Assembly: GCA_946811185.2 (NCBI GenBank) | Contig: OX328107.1 | Coordinates: 38,899,860 to 38,963,859 of the forward strand | Origin: Hippopus hippopus | Taxonomy: Eukaryota; Mollusca; Bivalvia; Cardiida; Cardiidae | Direction of reading: 5' to 3' | DNA length: 64,000 nt | In this document: piece after piece, positions 42,607 through 53,598 of the stretch | How positions within the stretch are numbered: position 1 is the first letter of the stretch | Layout: each line of letters starts with the position of its first letter | Notes under the pieces: generated by a model | Database searches by the model: none | Told to the model about the DNA's origin: nothing | The model's input: only the letters and a program-made list of their open reading frames with translations | Made by a program: the position numbers and the translations under genes

Positions 42607-43324
42607 CTAATAATGTAGGTAATGTAGAAGACACTAAAATTAGTAGATTTAGGTGTAGATTTATTTAAAGGAATGGCCAAATCTAAGTTGGCGAACTTAT
42701 GGCCAGACCCTTTCGCCTCATTGGAGAGGTCATCAGACCTCTCCAATAGTAGTGAGTTTAAAAGGCAGACTGCCACAGAATTTGCTGTCTAAATCCATTT
42801 TTCTTGCGAAATATTTCTGATACACAGTCTGTTTCGTCATGGTTTTGTAAATAAAGCGAAATCAAAAAACCGAAACGGGAAATAGACGTGGTTTATTTTT
42901 ATATGATGAATTTCAGAAAAGATTTGTTATATTAATTTGCCATGGTTGCAAATGACCTCTCAAAAATTGTAATTTTTCATTAAGCAAATAAATCTAAGCA
43001 GAAGAAAAAATAAGAATAATTTCGTTAAAAAGGAGAAAGAAGACCGCTGGACAAGATCATGCGACTTGAAAACGCGGGAAGAAGGTCAAATGACCGTCAT
43101 GTAAAGCATTTATAAGCTTGAGGTGTCTACGCGGCGGCTTTTTTACTTGTTTGTTTACATGTACCAAAATATATTGAAATTAAAAGCTAATAAACTATTT
43201 GAAAGCACTGATGCTGACCTCTCCTGGCTTCTTTTGTAAAGAAGCCAACTTGTGTTTATTTGGATCAATTTAACTACATATATATACTCGTATGTAAATA
43301 TTGTAAAATGACAATAAAAGAAGT

Positions 43325-43440
43325 TTAACCTAAACTGGTGGAGGAAACTCCAGGAAAGCGTGGATTGGTGCTCTGACAGCCGTAATATAACTGAATTAAT
43401 ATTGAAGATAGTATTTAACACCAATCAAATAAATAAATTA
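43325..43440 (+). mobile_element. SINE, 3' fragment
   Basis: GAAACTCCAGGAAAGCGTGG to AACACCAATCAAATAAATAA, matching the 3' part of the SINE at 33925. Confidence 0.7.
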
Positions 43441-43582
43441 TTTCAAAGTGACGTGTTCACCTACCTGTGTTTTCTACCTTTTCCCACACTTTCGGTGCAC
43501 AGATTCCCAACAACAACATTTACCGACCATATCATTCCAGTATCAAGACCAGGGTTTTCATACGCTTGAACACAATAATATG

Positions 43583-43793
43583 GCCTGCAACACGCGAAAA
43601 GGGGCATTCGGACATTTGCGGAAACTGTCGTCTCGGATCAGCCTGCGCAGTCCGCGCAGGCTAATCCGAAACGACACTTTCCGTTTTTATGTAGTTTTCT
43701 GTTTTGCACAAGTCTACTGAAAAACAAAGTCGAATCCGAGACGACACTTTACGCAAATGTCCGAATGCCCCTTTTCGTGTGTGGCAGGCCATA
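43583..43793 (+). mobile_element. MITE-B with internal deletion
   Basis: The first hairpin is complete; the second has lost one arm after CAAAGTCGAATCCGAG. The ends ATATGGCCTGC and GCAGGCCATAT extend the inverted repeat into the flank. Confidence 0.82.
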
Positions 43794-43839
43794 TAGTGTT
43801 ATCATCATAGCTATCAGGCATGCGTGAGTGATTGAAATA

Positions 43840-44105
43840 CGGGTCATTCTCTGGATAAAGGGGGCTTAATACATCTCCCAGATACATTATACCACGCAAG
43901 CAATAACATGATTATGGATCCATAAAATCCATTTAATGTAACAACCGCCTGAAGCCTCATGTAGAATTGCCCTCAGACGTGCAGAAGATTCAGCTAAAGC
44001 AAAAAGTATCGACCCATGTCAGCCTGCGCAGTCCGCGCAGGCTGACATGGCCCGATACTTTTTGCAGATGCATTAAGCCCCCTTTTTACAGAGTATGGCA
44101 TATTG
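43840..44105 (-). mobile_element. MITE-C, full length
   Basis: GGATAAAGGGGGCTTAATAC start and the hairpin CAGCCTGCGCAGTCCGCGCA continuing into GGCTGACATGG. Confidence 0.82.
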
Positions 44106-44478
44106 TTATTTTGTTTTGAGGTAATTAATTCCTTGCACGCAAAATCTGTAAACTGCATCTCTTTATACGACCGATAATACAATCAGAACAGAACAGAATA
44201 GAACATTAACATGTATACAATAAGGGTCCATAACAAAGTAAAGAAAAATGGCATATAAATATAAAGAACAACCGGTATTTGGCCATGTCTACGAATGAAT
44301 GTTTTAGTATAGATGTGAATTAGAGCGGGCCATTATATATCAGACCACAGCAGTGGAATCTTAACATGATCCGCACCAACTCACCAGAAATCAATTGATA
44401 ATATTCAGATATAATTGTATCAGGGAAGGGAATCTTTTATGTGATTAAAACATTTTGGAAGGAGAAAGATAAATAAAT

Positions 44479-45468
44479 AGAGGATATTTGTTTTTTTCGG
44501 TGAAAGATCGAAATTTATTTCATCGAGTGAACATCAATATTACCGATGATGTTCACTCGATGAAATAAATTTCGATCTTTCACCGAAAAAAAAAAATTCT
44601 ATTTATTTCATGCTTTTAGCCCTTCCTGGGGTGAACTTAATCAAAATCCATAACAGTTCTTTTCCGTAATTACCCGTGGCGTACCCCTCTGCATAGCAAC
44701 GCATTACAATATTACGTCAAGCGCGAGAAATGTAAGGTAAATTACGACATATTTCCATCTGGTTGTGAGGCACGCGCATTTTACCTAAGTAACTAGTGCG
44801 CGGGAACAACTGTTTCCGCCTTCAACTCAAGAATTAGAATATAAAAATCGGTATTTTCACTGGTCTTAACCATGAAATATCGAAAAATATTTCACCAATA
44901 TTTCTCGATAACCTACCGGAAAGCATGAAAAAAAATAGAGGATATTTGTTTTTTACGGTAAAAGATCGAAATTTATTTCATGCTTTCCGGTAGGTTATCG
45001 AGAAATATCGGTGAAGTATTTTTCGATATTTCATGGTTAAGACCAGTGAAAATACCGATTTTTATATTCTAATTCTTCAGTTGAAGGCGGAAACAGTTGT
45101 TCCCGCGCACTAGTTACCTAGGTAAAATGCGCGTGCCTCACAACCAGATGGAAATATGATGTAATTTACCTTACATTTCTCGCGCTTGACGTAATATTGT
45201 AATGCGTTGTTATGCAGAGGGGGTACGCCACGGGGAATAACCGAAAAGAACTGTAATGGTTTTTGATTAAGTTCCCCCCAGGAAGGGTTAAAAGCATGAA
45301 ATAAATAGAATTTTTTTTTTTCGGTAAAAGATCGAAATTTATTTCATCTCGTGAACATCATCAGTATTATTTTCACTCGTGGCTGCGCCACTCGTGAAAA
45401 TATTACCGATGATGTTCACTCGATGAAATAAATTTCGATCTTTCACCGTAAAAAACAAATATCCTCTA
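44479..45468. mobile_element. FB-1: 990-bp fold-back element (palindrome with hairpins at both ends)
   Basis: Two arms of about 340 bp (44594-44937 and 44975-45312) are inverted copies of each other, with few mismatches. Each arm is capped outward by its own hairpin built on AAAGATCGAAATTTATTTCA. The outer ends are AGGATATTTG and CAAATATCCT. Arms contain GCGCGGGAACAACTGTTTCC. There is no open frame of note. Confidence 0.88.
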
Positions 45469-45539
45469 TATCACTTCGTCTACCGACACGTAAAAGGATT
45501 CTTTATCCTATAGGTTTTTCTAAAGAAGTGGGCGGTTTA

Positions 45540-46378
45540 AATTTAAGATTACAAATGTTCTGTGCAGTCTAATCTTGATCTATGCCGTCCGAAAAAAAAA
45601 ACTAGCCAATGGCGCTGAAATGGGTAATGAGGATAAAAGTGAGCCATGCTCTGTGAAAAGATGGTTTAGTGCATCTTCAAAAGGCATCGACCCAGGTCAG
45701 TCTCCGTAGCATGCGCATGCTCACCCGTGTTGAAACTGTTTGCTACTGGTCAATTTTCTGCATGTCCAAGGACCAGTGTACCTTATGATTCTTTTGGTTG
45801 TTAGATAGAATGCATTTTATGGATCCATAAGTATGTGATTCACTTGCTCGATATATTACATCACGGAGATGCCTTAAATAGAGGATATTTGTTGTTTTTT
45901 TTTTTTTCGGTGAAAGATCGAATTTTATTTTATCGAGTGAACATCATCGGTAATATTTTCACGAGATGAAAAAAATTTCGATCTTTTACCGAAAAAAAAC
46001 AAATATTCTATTTATTTCATGCTTTTAACCCTTTCTTGGGAGAACTTAAAAAAATCCAGTACAGTTCTTTTCGGTTGTTCCCCGTGGCGTCCCCCCACTG
46101 CATAGCAACGCATTACAATATTACGTCAAGCGCGAGATATGTAAGGTAAATTACGTCATATTTCCATCTGGTTGTGAGGCACGCGCATTTTACCTAGGTA
46201 ACTAGTACGCGGGAACAACTGTTTCCGCCTCCACTTGAAGAGTTAGAATATAAAAATCGGTATTTTCGCTGGTCGTAACCATGAAATATCGAAAATTTGT
46301 TTCACCGATATTTCTCGATAACCTACCGGAAAGTATGGAATAACCCCCCTCCTTTGTCAAAGCATGGCTAATATGTTT
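45540..46378 (+). mobile_element. MITE-A2 relic, then MITE-C interrupted by FB-2
   Basis: MITE-A2 arm at 45540-45630. MITE-C starts at 45640 and runs to GGAGATGCCTTAA. FB-2 (about 45876-46342), with one long arm and one end hairpin, intervenes. MITE-C finishes with CAAAGCATGGCTAATAT. Confidence 0.8.
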
Positions 46379-46476
46379 GCATGTAAGGTCACTTTTAAAT
46401 TACCATGGCGGAAAGAGCGTTCATTTTAGAAATGCATAGAAATAGATTGTTTTGAAAGAACATCTCGTGTACTTAA

Positions 46477-46695
46477 CTCCCTATTAGAGGACGAAAATTG
46501 CTGGACTCGTCCAAATTGCCAAGTTGAAAGCATTACATTTTGCAGACGACAAGTCAAGTGAAGGGATTTGCCTTGGAAAGAATAGAAAGCATTGTGGGAA
46601 AAGGAGAAAATGCTGGTGACCAGCATTTTCTTCGTCTCTCACATTGTTGTAAAAACAGCCTTCTCCCTTATCACAAATTGTTTGGTAAACGGTTG
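46477..46695 (-). mobile_element. MITE-D, full length
   Basis: CCCTATTAGAGGACGAAAAT ... hairpin GAAAATGCTGGTGACCAGCA ... TTTGGTAAACGGTTGAA. A diverged hairpin of similar plan is at 46985-47055. Confidence 0.75.
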
Positions 46696-47614
46696 AAAAT
46701 AATGAAAGCATAATCAAGATTTTGTTGAGCATCTGTGCAAATGAAGAAACTGGCAGCTATATGAACTTTTTGGGCTTGACCAGTTTTGCGCTTTGGTATA
46801 AGTAAACTAGCTTTCCTTGAATCGCGCAGTTTTCAGTATCATAATATACTAGAAGATCTACGATTTCGAGTAAGTTCACGCAAAACAAACCTTTTCCCTT
46901 ACTCAGACATTTAAGCCTCGACGTAATCTAACTTTATTTTGACGTTATGGAAGGCGGAAGAAAAAAAATAATGAACATAAATTTGAAGACATTGCTACAA
47001 ATGGAGAAATTGTCCCATGACGGGTAATTTCTCCTTGTTTCGCAATGTGTTAGAATGACATTACGATGGCAAATGGGTGGTAATGAGATGAGATTCGGTA
47101 TGAAGGACAGATTATCTGAAACTAACCTCCCCCCCACTTTTCCACTAGGCAGATGTTATAGTAATTATAACAATTCCCCAAAGAATGTCATTTTACAGGT
47201 AGACGGTTCTTTTGCGGCTTTTCATCTGTGATCCATAAAGCAATGAGACCACCTTGCCGATATCTAAGTACGTCTGTTTGTAGTTTAACGTCGTTTTAAT
47301 CCTAAAACTGCTAAATCAATTAAAGAAATGTTTCAAGCCGTCAAAGTTCTACCGTTCTAAATACATGTATTGCAATTTCAAAATTCTTGCTTGGAAAGTA
47401 CATCTTACGCAATGGGAAAATGTACATCCATGTATGTAAAAATTAAGACTTAATAAGGTCTAATATAAATAATATAAATTAAATTCCGAAGTAAAAATAC
47501 GCTTACTCTGAATTCTAACACCCGTATTTGTTGTTTTTTCGAAGTTTTATGGATGTACAAGTGACAAATTATCAGCGTTGAAGTATACATGCAAGAGACA
47601 CATTTCACCGTTAA

Positions 47615-48245
47615 AGGTGTCCGTCTACAGCCGGTGAGCAAAAACGCTGTTAAATTTCAAACAATTTAGAATGGTACAGAAATCAGCCCTTTGTGTAAAC
47701 ATGGATAAATTACTGACATATATGGTGTAATTGAAAAAAAGAAACACGGAGGTTTGTATTAGAAACTGAACATTGGTCAGAAGAAAACTGAATGACGATC
47801 GAAGCTGTAAACAATGGCGGTGCGTCACGGAAATTTATCGTTGGTTTCCGCCTAGAGTCGGATACGGTGTAATTTGCATATAGGCCGCGACCTCCGTCTG
47901 AAAATCGAGGCTGCAACAGAGAAGCCTCCATTTTCCTTTGTTTACCTCATTAGGCGCAGGGCGAAGGTCAAATATAATCACCTGACAGAATGCATGACCA
48001 TCATACGAATCTACCCGAGTGTATAACGGATATATCGAAAATCTTCGATTCAAAAACCGGAAACGACGAGTGTGTTTACATGGAAGACCGCAACTCAGCG
48101 AAATGCATTTTCTATCGACCGTAATCTAAGCAGCCTTGCAACCGTCAGGCGCAATTTTTGGCATGAAGATATAAGAATGACTATAGTTAGATAAGATAGA
48201 GACAAAATGAGTTAAAACTGGCTGAAAATGAGTATAAGGGCCTCT
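47615..48245 (+). mobile_element. MITE-E, long form, TTAA-flanked
   Basis: TTAA at 47611-47614 and 48246-48249 enclose 631 bp. Internal blocks AGCAAAAACGCTGTTAAAT and AATGCATTTTCTATCGACCG match other copies. The flanks rejoin as satellite sequence. Confidence 0.82.
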
Positions 48246-48249
48246 TTAA

Positions 48250-48585
48250 AGTATAAAAAAAATGACAAATTATCACCGTTGGAATATATGAGTGAATCAA
48301 TATCGACGTTGAAGTATAAAAGTGACACAATATCAACATTTAAGTATACATGTGACACATCAACGTCAATGACAACGTTGAAGTATGCAAGTGACACATC
48401 AACGTTAAAAACATACGAGTAAAAGACACATTATCAACGTGTACAAGTGACACCATATTGGCGTCGAAGTATACAAGTTATACGTTATCAACGTTGAAGT
48501 GTAGAAGTGACACATTATCGACGTTTAAGTATACAAATGACATATAAGTAACGTTGGAGTATACAAGTGACACATTTGTTACCCA
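48250..48585 (+). repeat. 30-bp satellite, block 1
   Basis: About eleven diverged units of the type GACACATTATCGACGTTGAA plus GTATACAAGT, with some irregular spacing. Confidence 0.88.
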
Positions 48586-48726
48586 GGCTAAGATTTGGTA
48601 TGAAGCGGAAGTTATCTGAAACTACTCCCCCTTTCCACAAGGCAGATATTTTCGTAATTACAAAAATTCTCCGCGGAATGTAAATTTACAGGTAGACTGT
48701 TCTTTGCGGGTTTCATCTGTGATATA

Positions 48727-48993
48727 ATTGGCTTGCAACACGCGAAAAGGGGCATTCGGACATTTGCGTAAAGTGTCGTCTCGGATCAGTCTAGGCAGTC
48801 CGCGCAGGCTGATCCGAGACGGCACTTTACGACTACATTAGATTTTATGCCACAGTAAACTTGCGCAAAACAGAAAACTACATAAAAACGGAAAGTGTCG
48901 TTTCAGATTAGTCAGCGAGGACTGCGCAGGCTGATCCGAGACGACAGTTTCCGCAAATGTCCGAATGCCCCTTTTCGCGTGTTGCAGGCCAAT
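48727..48993 (+). mobile_element. MITE-B, full length, inserted in duplication copy 2
   Basis: ATTGGCTTGCAACACGCG and CGTGTTGCAGGCCAAT ends. TATA lies on both sides; the empty counterpart in copy 1 reads GATCCATAAAGC. Confidence 0.88.
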
Positions 48994-49287
48994 TATAAAG
49001 CAATAAGACCACCTTACCGTTGCCCTTACATGTTTGTAGTTTAACAACGTTTTAATTCTAATACTGCAAAATCAAGTAAATAAAAATTTCAAGCAGTCTA
49101 CTTCAAATACATGTATTGCAATATTCTCGCTCTGAAAGTGAAACTTACATAATCGGAAAGTGTACATCCATATATGTATAAACTAACACTTAGAAAGATC
49201 TAATATAAACAATAAATTACATTCTAGAGTATAAATACGTTTATTTGTTGTTGTTGTTGTTTTGTTTTATTGAAGTTTTCTTGATGT

Positions 49288-49790
49288 AGAGGTGACAAAT
49301 TATCGGCATTTAAGTATAAATACAAGAGACACGTGTCACCGTTGAAGTATACAAATGACATATTATCGCCCTTGAAATATATGAGTGAAATAATATCGAC
49401 GTTGAAGTATGTCGACGTTGGAGTATCCAAGTGACACATATCGACATTTAAATATACAAGTGACATATTGTTGACTTTGAACTATACAGGTGACACATAT
49501 CGACATTTACATGTAACTATACAAGTGACACATATCGACATTTAAATATACTAGCCACACATGGTCGACGTTGAAATATATGAGTGAAAAAATATCGACG
49601 TTAAAGTATACAAGTAGCAAAATATCGACGTTGAAGTATACAAAAGACATAATATCGACGCTAATATACACAAATAGCAAAATATCGACGTTGAGGTACA
49701 CAAGTGACACATCATCGACGTTAAACTATACAAGTGACACATTATCGACATTGAAGTATACAAGTGACACATTATCGACATTGAAGTATA
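49288..49790 (+). repeat. 30-bp satellite, block 2
   Basis: About 16 units, most regular towards the mariner insertion. Because 30 is a multiple of three, both strands stay open (10-residue periodic peptides), but this follows from the repeat and is not evidence of a protein. Confidence 0.92.
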
Positions 49791-49960
49791 CAGGGTGATT
49801 CATAATATCTGTCATGGTCTTCCGCGTTAATGGTATAAATACAGTTTGGAATGGCTGTACTCACTCCCTATATACATAATCTAGAGACCTGTAAGTTTTG
49901 TTTGATAGTAAAAGCATTACACTTACACTTTCATCATGTTCTGTATCTCAATTTATAGAT

Positions 49961-51043
49961 TTACATCATATGCTCAATGTGACGTCCTTTTTGGGCAATG
50001 ATGACGTCAAGTCTCTTCTTGAAATTGTCAATCACAGACTCACACATTTCCGGTGTTATTTTCTCGATTTCTCTACGGATGGCGTTTTTCAAGTCTTGTA
50101 AAGTTGCTGGTTTAGGTGTGTAGACCTTATCCTTAAGGTATCCCCAAAGGAAAAAGTCAAGCGGATTGAGGTCTGGGGAGTGGGGAGGCCAAATCTTTTC
50201 AGTTTTGAATGAGATGAAATTTTCACCGAAAATTTCATGTAACCAAGACAACACATGTTTTGCTGTGTGAGGTGTCGCCCCGTCCTGCTGAAACCACATA
50301 TTTTCTATATTTATACCAATTCTTCTTAAAGCTGGCATAAATTTATTCTTGAGTAATTGAATATAACGCTCACTGTTCACTGTCGCGTTCTCACCTTTTT
50401 CCTCAAAGAAAAACGGCCCTATCACGCCTGCACTGCTTAAGGCGACCCAAACAGTAATTTTGTCATCGTGCAAAGGTTTCTCATTGTGGAAGTTTGGCTT
50501 TTCCGTTCCCCAGAAGCGGCAGTTTTGTTTATTTACAACATCATTCAAGTAAAAGTGGAATTCGTCGGAGATCCACATTTTATTTGCGATTTCTAAACGG
50601 TCCTTCATCCATCTTGCAAATTCAATACGACTTTCGATATCAGATTCCTTCAAGTGTTGCATCACAGATATACTGTATGGAAAATATTTCAAGTCAAACC
50701 TTAACATCCTGTAGACACTTGAGTAATTTGTCACATTAGTGAGATCACTAACAACTTGACGTACAGACTTTTCAGGCGTTTCATCAATTATGTGCTTTAC
50801 CTCTTGAACATTTTCAGAACTCCTGCTAGATCTTGGTCTTCCAGCATTATCATGGCGTTTGTCTGCAACTGATCCAGTTTCCTTGAATCGTACAACAAGC
50901 CTGTATAGCTGTCTAGCAGAAAGTTTTCTTATTTCTGTATCATTTCGGTATCTTCTTCTCATGGTTCTATGTGCTTTAGTAGCAGAACGACTCTCAAAGT
51001 AGAGCTGAAGTGCTTCAGCAGCCATTTTCCTGGACAACGCCAT
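49961..51043 (-). CDS. Mariner-type DDD transposase, intact
   Basis: Cut-and-paste DNA transposase of about 360 aa. The ATG at 51043 starts MALSRKMAAEAL; the open frame upstream of it has no earlier ATG. The N-terminal half holds two helix-turn-helix regions (about residues 5-60 and 70-125). The DDE domain follows: first aspartate in WISDEFHFYL, second in WFQQDGATPHTA, third most likely the second aspartate of SPDLNPLDFFLWG. By my count 41 residues separate the last two, unlike the 34 of classical mariner. There are no frameshifts or stops, and it fills nearly the whole element. It probably acts on its own ends; none of the MITE ends in this window match them. Confidence 0.95.
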   Translation of the reverse strand: MALSRKMAAEALQLYFESRSATKAHRTMRRRYRNDTEIRKLSARQLYRLVVRFKETGSVADKRHDNAGRPRSSRSSENVQEVKHIIDETPEKSVRQVVSDLTNVTNYSSVYRMLRFDLKYFPYSISVMQHLKESDIESRIEFARWMKDRLEIANKMWISDEFHFYLNDVVNKQNCRFWGTEKPNFHNEKPLHDDKITVWVALSSAGVIGPFFFEEKGENATVNSERYIQLLKNKFMPALRRIGINIENMWFQQDGATPHTAKHVLSWLHEIFGENFISFKTEKIWPPHSPDLNPLDFFLWGYLKDKVYTPKPATLQDLKNAIRREIEKITPEMCESVIDNFKKRLDVIIAQKGRHIEHMM

Positions 51044-51077
51044 CTGGGAAAACAAGTACTGTTTATGACGTTATGAA

Positions 51078-51085
51078 TGACGTCA
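51078..51085. promoter_or_regulatory. CRE-like palindrome upstream of the transposase
   Basis: TGACGTCA lies 35 bp upstream of the ATG inside the transposon, among further TGACGTT/AACGTC half sites (51066-51097). Confidence 0.45.
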
Positions 51086-51231
51086 TGACGTTAACGTCTT
51101 TCCCGTACTTTTGTAGTAAAATAAAACTTACATCTACCCTCTCTCCAACAATATTAAAAACTTATTTAAATCGTAAGTGGATAAAAAGTTATTTAACAAT
51201 GAAATCATGACAGATATTATGAATCACCTTG

Positions 51232-51665
51232 TACAAGTGACATAATAAAATTAATTATTATCAAGGTAGAAGTATACAAGTAACACATTATCGACATTGA
51301 AGTATAAAAGTGACACATTATCAACGTTGAAGTGTACAAGTGTCACATTATAGACGTTGAAGTATACAACTGACACATTATCGACGTTGAAGTATACAAG
51401 TGCCACATTATCGACATTGGAGTATAGAAGTAACACAATATACACGTTGATGTCTAGAAGTATACAACTTACACATTATCAACGTTGACGTGTACAAGAC
51501 ACAGATTGTCGACTGAATGAGTATACAAGACTTAGTGACTTATTATCGACGTTGAAGTATGGAAGCGAAACAATGTCGACTTTGATGTATGCAAGTGATA
51601 CATTTTCGGTGTTTAAGTTCACAGGTGACACATAATAGACCTTGACGTATACAAGTGACTCTTCG
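51232..51665 (+). repeat. 30-bp satellite, block 3
   Basis: Continuation of block 2 beyond the mariner, decaying towards 51660 (units with TAGACCTTGACGTATACAAG). Confidence 0.9.
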
Positions 51666-51794
51666 ATATGATGATTATTTGTATTCGTATCACTAATTCT
51701 GTTTAAGAATGGTCACATATTTTTTTGTTATTTCCTCCTATTTTGAACTTTTGAAAAGTTTGTATTTGAATGAAACTCAAGTAATGAAAGAAAT

Positions 51795-52635
51795 AAAGGA
51801 TATTTGATTACTTCGGTGAAAAATCGAAATTTCTTTCATCGAGCGAACATCGACTGGCGCAGCTGCGAGTGAAAATATTACCGATTATGTTCACGAGATG
51901 AAATACATTTTGATCTTTCACTGGAAAAAAATAAAATTTTCTATCTATTTCATGCTTCTAACGCCTGTTTTGATGGGACTTTCATCAACATCCAGTACAC
52001 TTGTTTTTCGGTAATTTCCCGTGGCGTACCTCCCACCACACGACAACGCGTTACAATATTACGCAAAGGGCGAGAAATGTATGGTAAATGCGCGTAATTT
52101 ACGTTATATTTCCGCCTGGTTGAATAGCACGCACTGTTTACCTCGGTAACTAGCGTTGTCTGCGCATGTCATATTCTTCGAAGATTCGACCTGTCTGCTA
52201 TGACGCATCACCCATCTCCCGAATATTCGGGAAAAGTAGGGCTTACAGCGAAGCTATTAGCCTATTACCCAAGCATGTAGGGGCTGTTTTAATAAATGGC
52301 CGATGCTTAGGTTACATGCTAGCCGATCACAGCTGAATGAATCGCACCAGGTAGCGTTTTATTGAGTAAACGTTTATTTCATTTTGAAATTCAAAGAAAC
52401 AGTTATTGTTTTGAAAAGTAGTCCGGTTCTGTACCCATAATGCCCATATTAGATAGATGTGTATTTGTAGAATGCTATCTAGCGGGAGATAACGCGGTAA
52501 CTAGTGCGCGAGAACTACTGTTTCCGCCTTCAATTGAAGAGTTTCGGAAACATTTACGGTAAATTTCAGTGGTCGTAACCGTGAATTATAAAACCTTATA
52601 ATCCACCATTATCACCCGATAAACTACCGAAAGGC
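51795..52635. mobile_element. FB-3 carrying a MITE-G insertion
   Basis: Diverged fold-back copy: end hairpin (51805-51940), one long arm to 52153, then MITE-G, then the arm remainder (AACTAGTGCGCGAGAACTAC onward) to about 52635. Confidence 0.8.
52154..52494 (-). mobile_element. MITE-G copy 2, 341 bp with perfect 10-bp target duplication
   Basis: CGGTAACTAG at 52144-52153 and 52495-52504. The ends are CGTTGTCTGCGC and GCGGGAGATAACG. Removal restores the FB arm reading GGTAACTAGTGCGCG. Confidence 0.9.
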
Positions 52636-52759
52636 ATTAAATCAGTAGGTATAATTGAATAAATAAACGTGAATTCGACTTGTTAACTGAAAGCAACAGT
52701 CGAACCAATACATTAGTGTCAGTCGTGTAAAAAAAATAGTCGCAATGATTAATTGCGTT

Positions 52760-52985
52760 TAACCCTTTCCGCACCATGGGCGAAAGCAGTGGTTTTAGCA
52801 GACGCTGTAGATCAAGATTAGTCTGCAAAAAACGTGCATTCTGATCTTGGATCTGTGCGGCCGCTTCTTGATTCAAGCATATGAGAAAGCCATATAAGAA
52901 AAAGCTCTGAGTTTCAGTAGATTGTATTTTCAGGCGTCGAAAGATGTTGAGTTTAAATATTTTGGCGCCAAAAGAGTTATAGAAG
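52760..52985 (+). mobile_element. MITE-A2, full length
   Basis: TTAACCCTTTCCGCACCATG start; hairpin around AAAAAACGTGCATTCTGATC; end GCGCCAAAAGAGTTA. Confidence 0.72.
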
Positions 52986-53120
52986 AAAAGAGTTTGGTAA
53001 AAGAGACTGATGGATCGGATCAAAAGCAAATACTTTGCATACAAGAACGACAAAATTTATATTTTTTGTGTGTGCTGGTACCGAAAAATAAAAAACAGTG
53101 TCGGTGTGATGGAAGGAAGA

Positions 53121-53388
53121 TATGAGCCTTGCTCAGTGAAAAGGGGGCTTAATGCAAATGCGAAAAGTATCGACCCAGGTCAGTCTGTGCAGTCCGCGCA
53201 GGCTGACCTGCGCCGAAACTTTTCGCTATCGATCGATTTTCTGTATGTCCAAGGACTAGTCTTCGTCATGATTAAGTCGGTTGTGAAAAAATAGTGGCTA
53301 TTACGGATCCATAGGTATGTGATTGCTTGCTTGGTATAATTCATCATGGAAATACATCAAATCCCTTTTGCCAGAGCGTGGCTCATAG
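53121..53388 (+). mobile_element. MITE-C, full length
   Basis: ATGAGCCTTGCTCAGTGAAA to CCAGAGCGTGGCTCAT; hairpin CAGTCTGTGCAGTCCGCGCA. Confidence 0.82.
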
Positions 53389-53489
53389 ATATATATGTGT
53401 CATACAAAATCTACATATCTTCTTTGACTGCTATACCGCTTATATCACGTTGTCATGGTTTTACATATATAAAGCACAGGAATATGTTT

Positions 53490-53588
53490 ATATAAGAGCC
53501 ATGCTATAGCAAGCGGGGATTTAATTCATCTCCGTTATGCATGATACTCGCACCAAGCACTAAGCCCACTTTTCACAGAGCATGGCTC
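53490..53588 (-). mobile_element. MITE-C, central deletion
   Basis: AGCCATGCTATAGCAAGCGG and the far end CACAGAGCATGGCTC survive; the middle is gone. Confidence 0.7.
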
Positions 53589-53598
53589 ATAAGTCACG

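Larger units (their letters stand above)
47080..49287 (+). repeat. Segmental tandem duplication, two copies about 1.5 kb apart
   Basis: Copy 1 (about 47080-47610) and copy 2 (about 48590-49287) share GGTAGAC.GTTCTTT.CGG, CAAATACATGTATTGCAAT, AATGTACATCCATGTATG-like and later blocks in the same order. Copy 2 alone holds a MITE-B. Copy 1 alone has a MITE-E inserted in the adjoining satellite. Confidence 0.85.
49791..51231 (-). mobile_element. Complete Tc1/mariner-type transposon
   Basis: A 1,441-bp element. The 26-bp terminal inverted repeats (49791-49816 and 51206-51231) begin CAGGGTGATTC and differ at one base. TA lies on both sides. Joining the flanks across one TA restores an uninterrupted satellite unit. 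The near-identity of the ends and the intact transposase point to a recent insertion. Confidence 0.96.

Noticed and set aside
49507..49798. Repetitive 67-76 codon frames on both strands
   Set aside because: Produced by the 30-bp satellite, whose period is a multiple of three; no start context, signal peptide or domain.
52637..53053. A 138-codon minus-strand frame
   Set aside because: It runs antisense through a MITE-A2; no domain seen.
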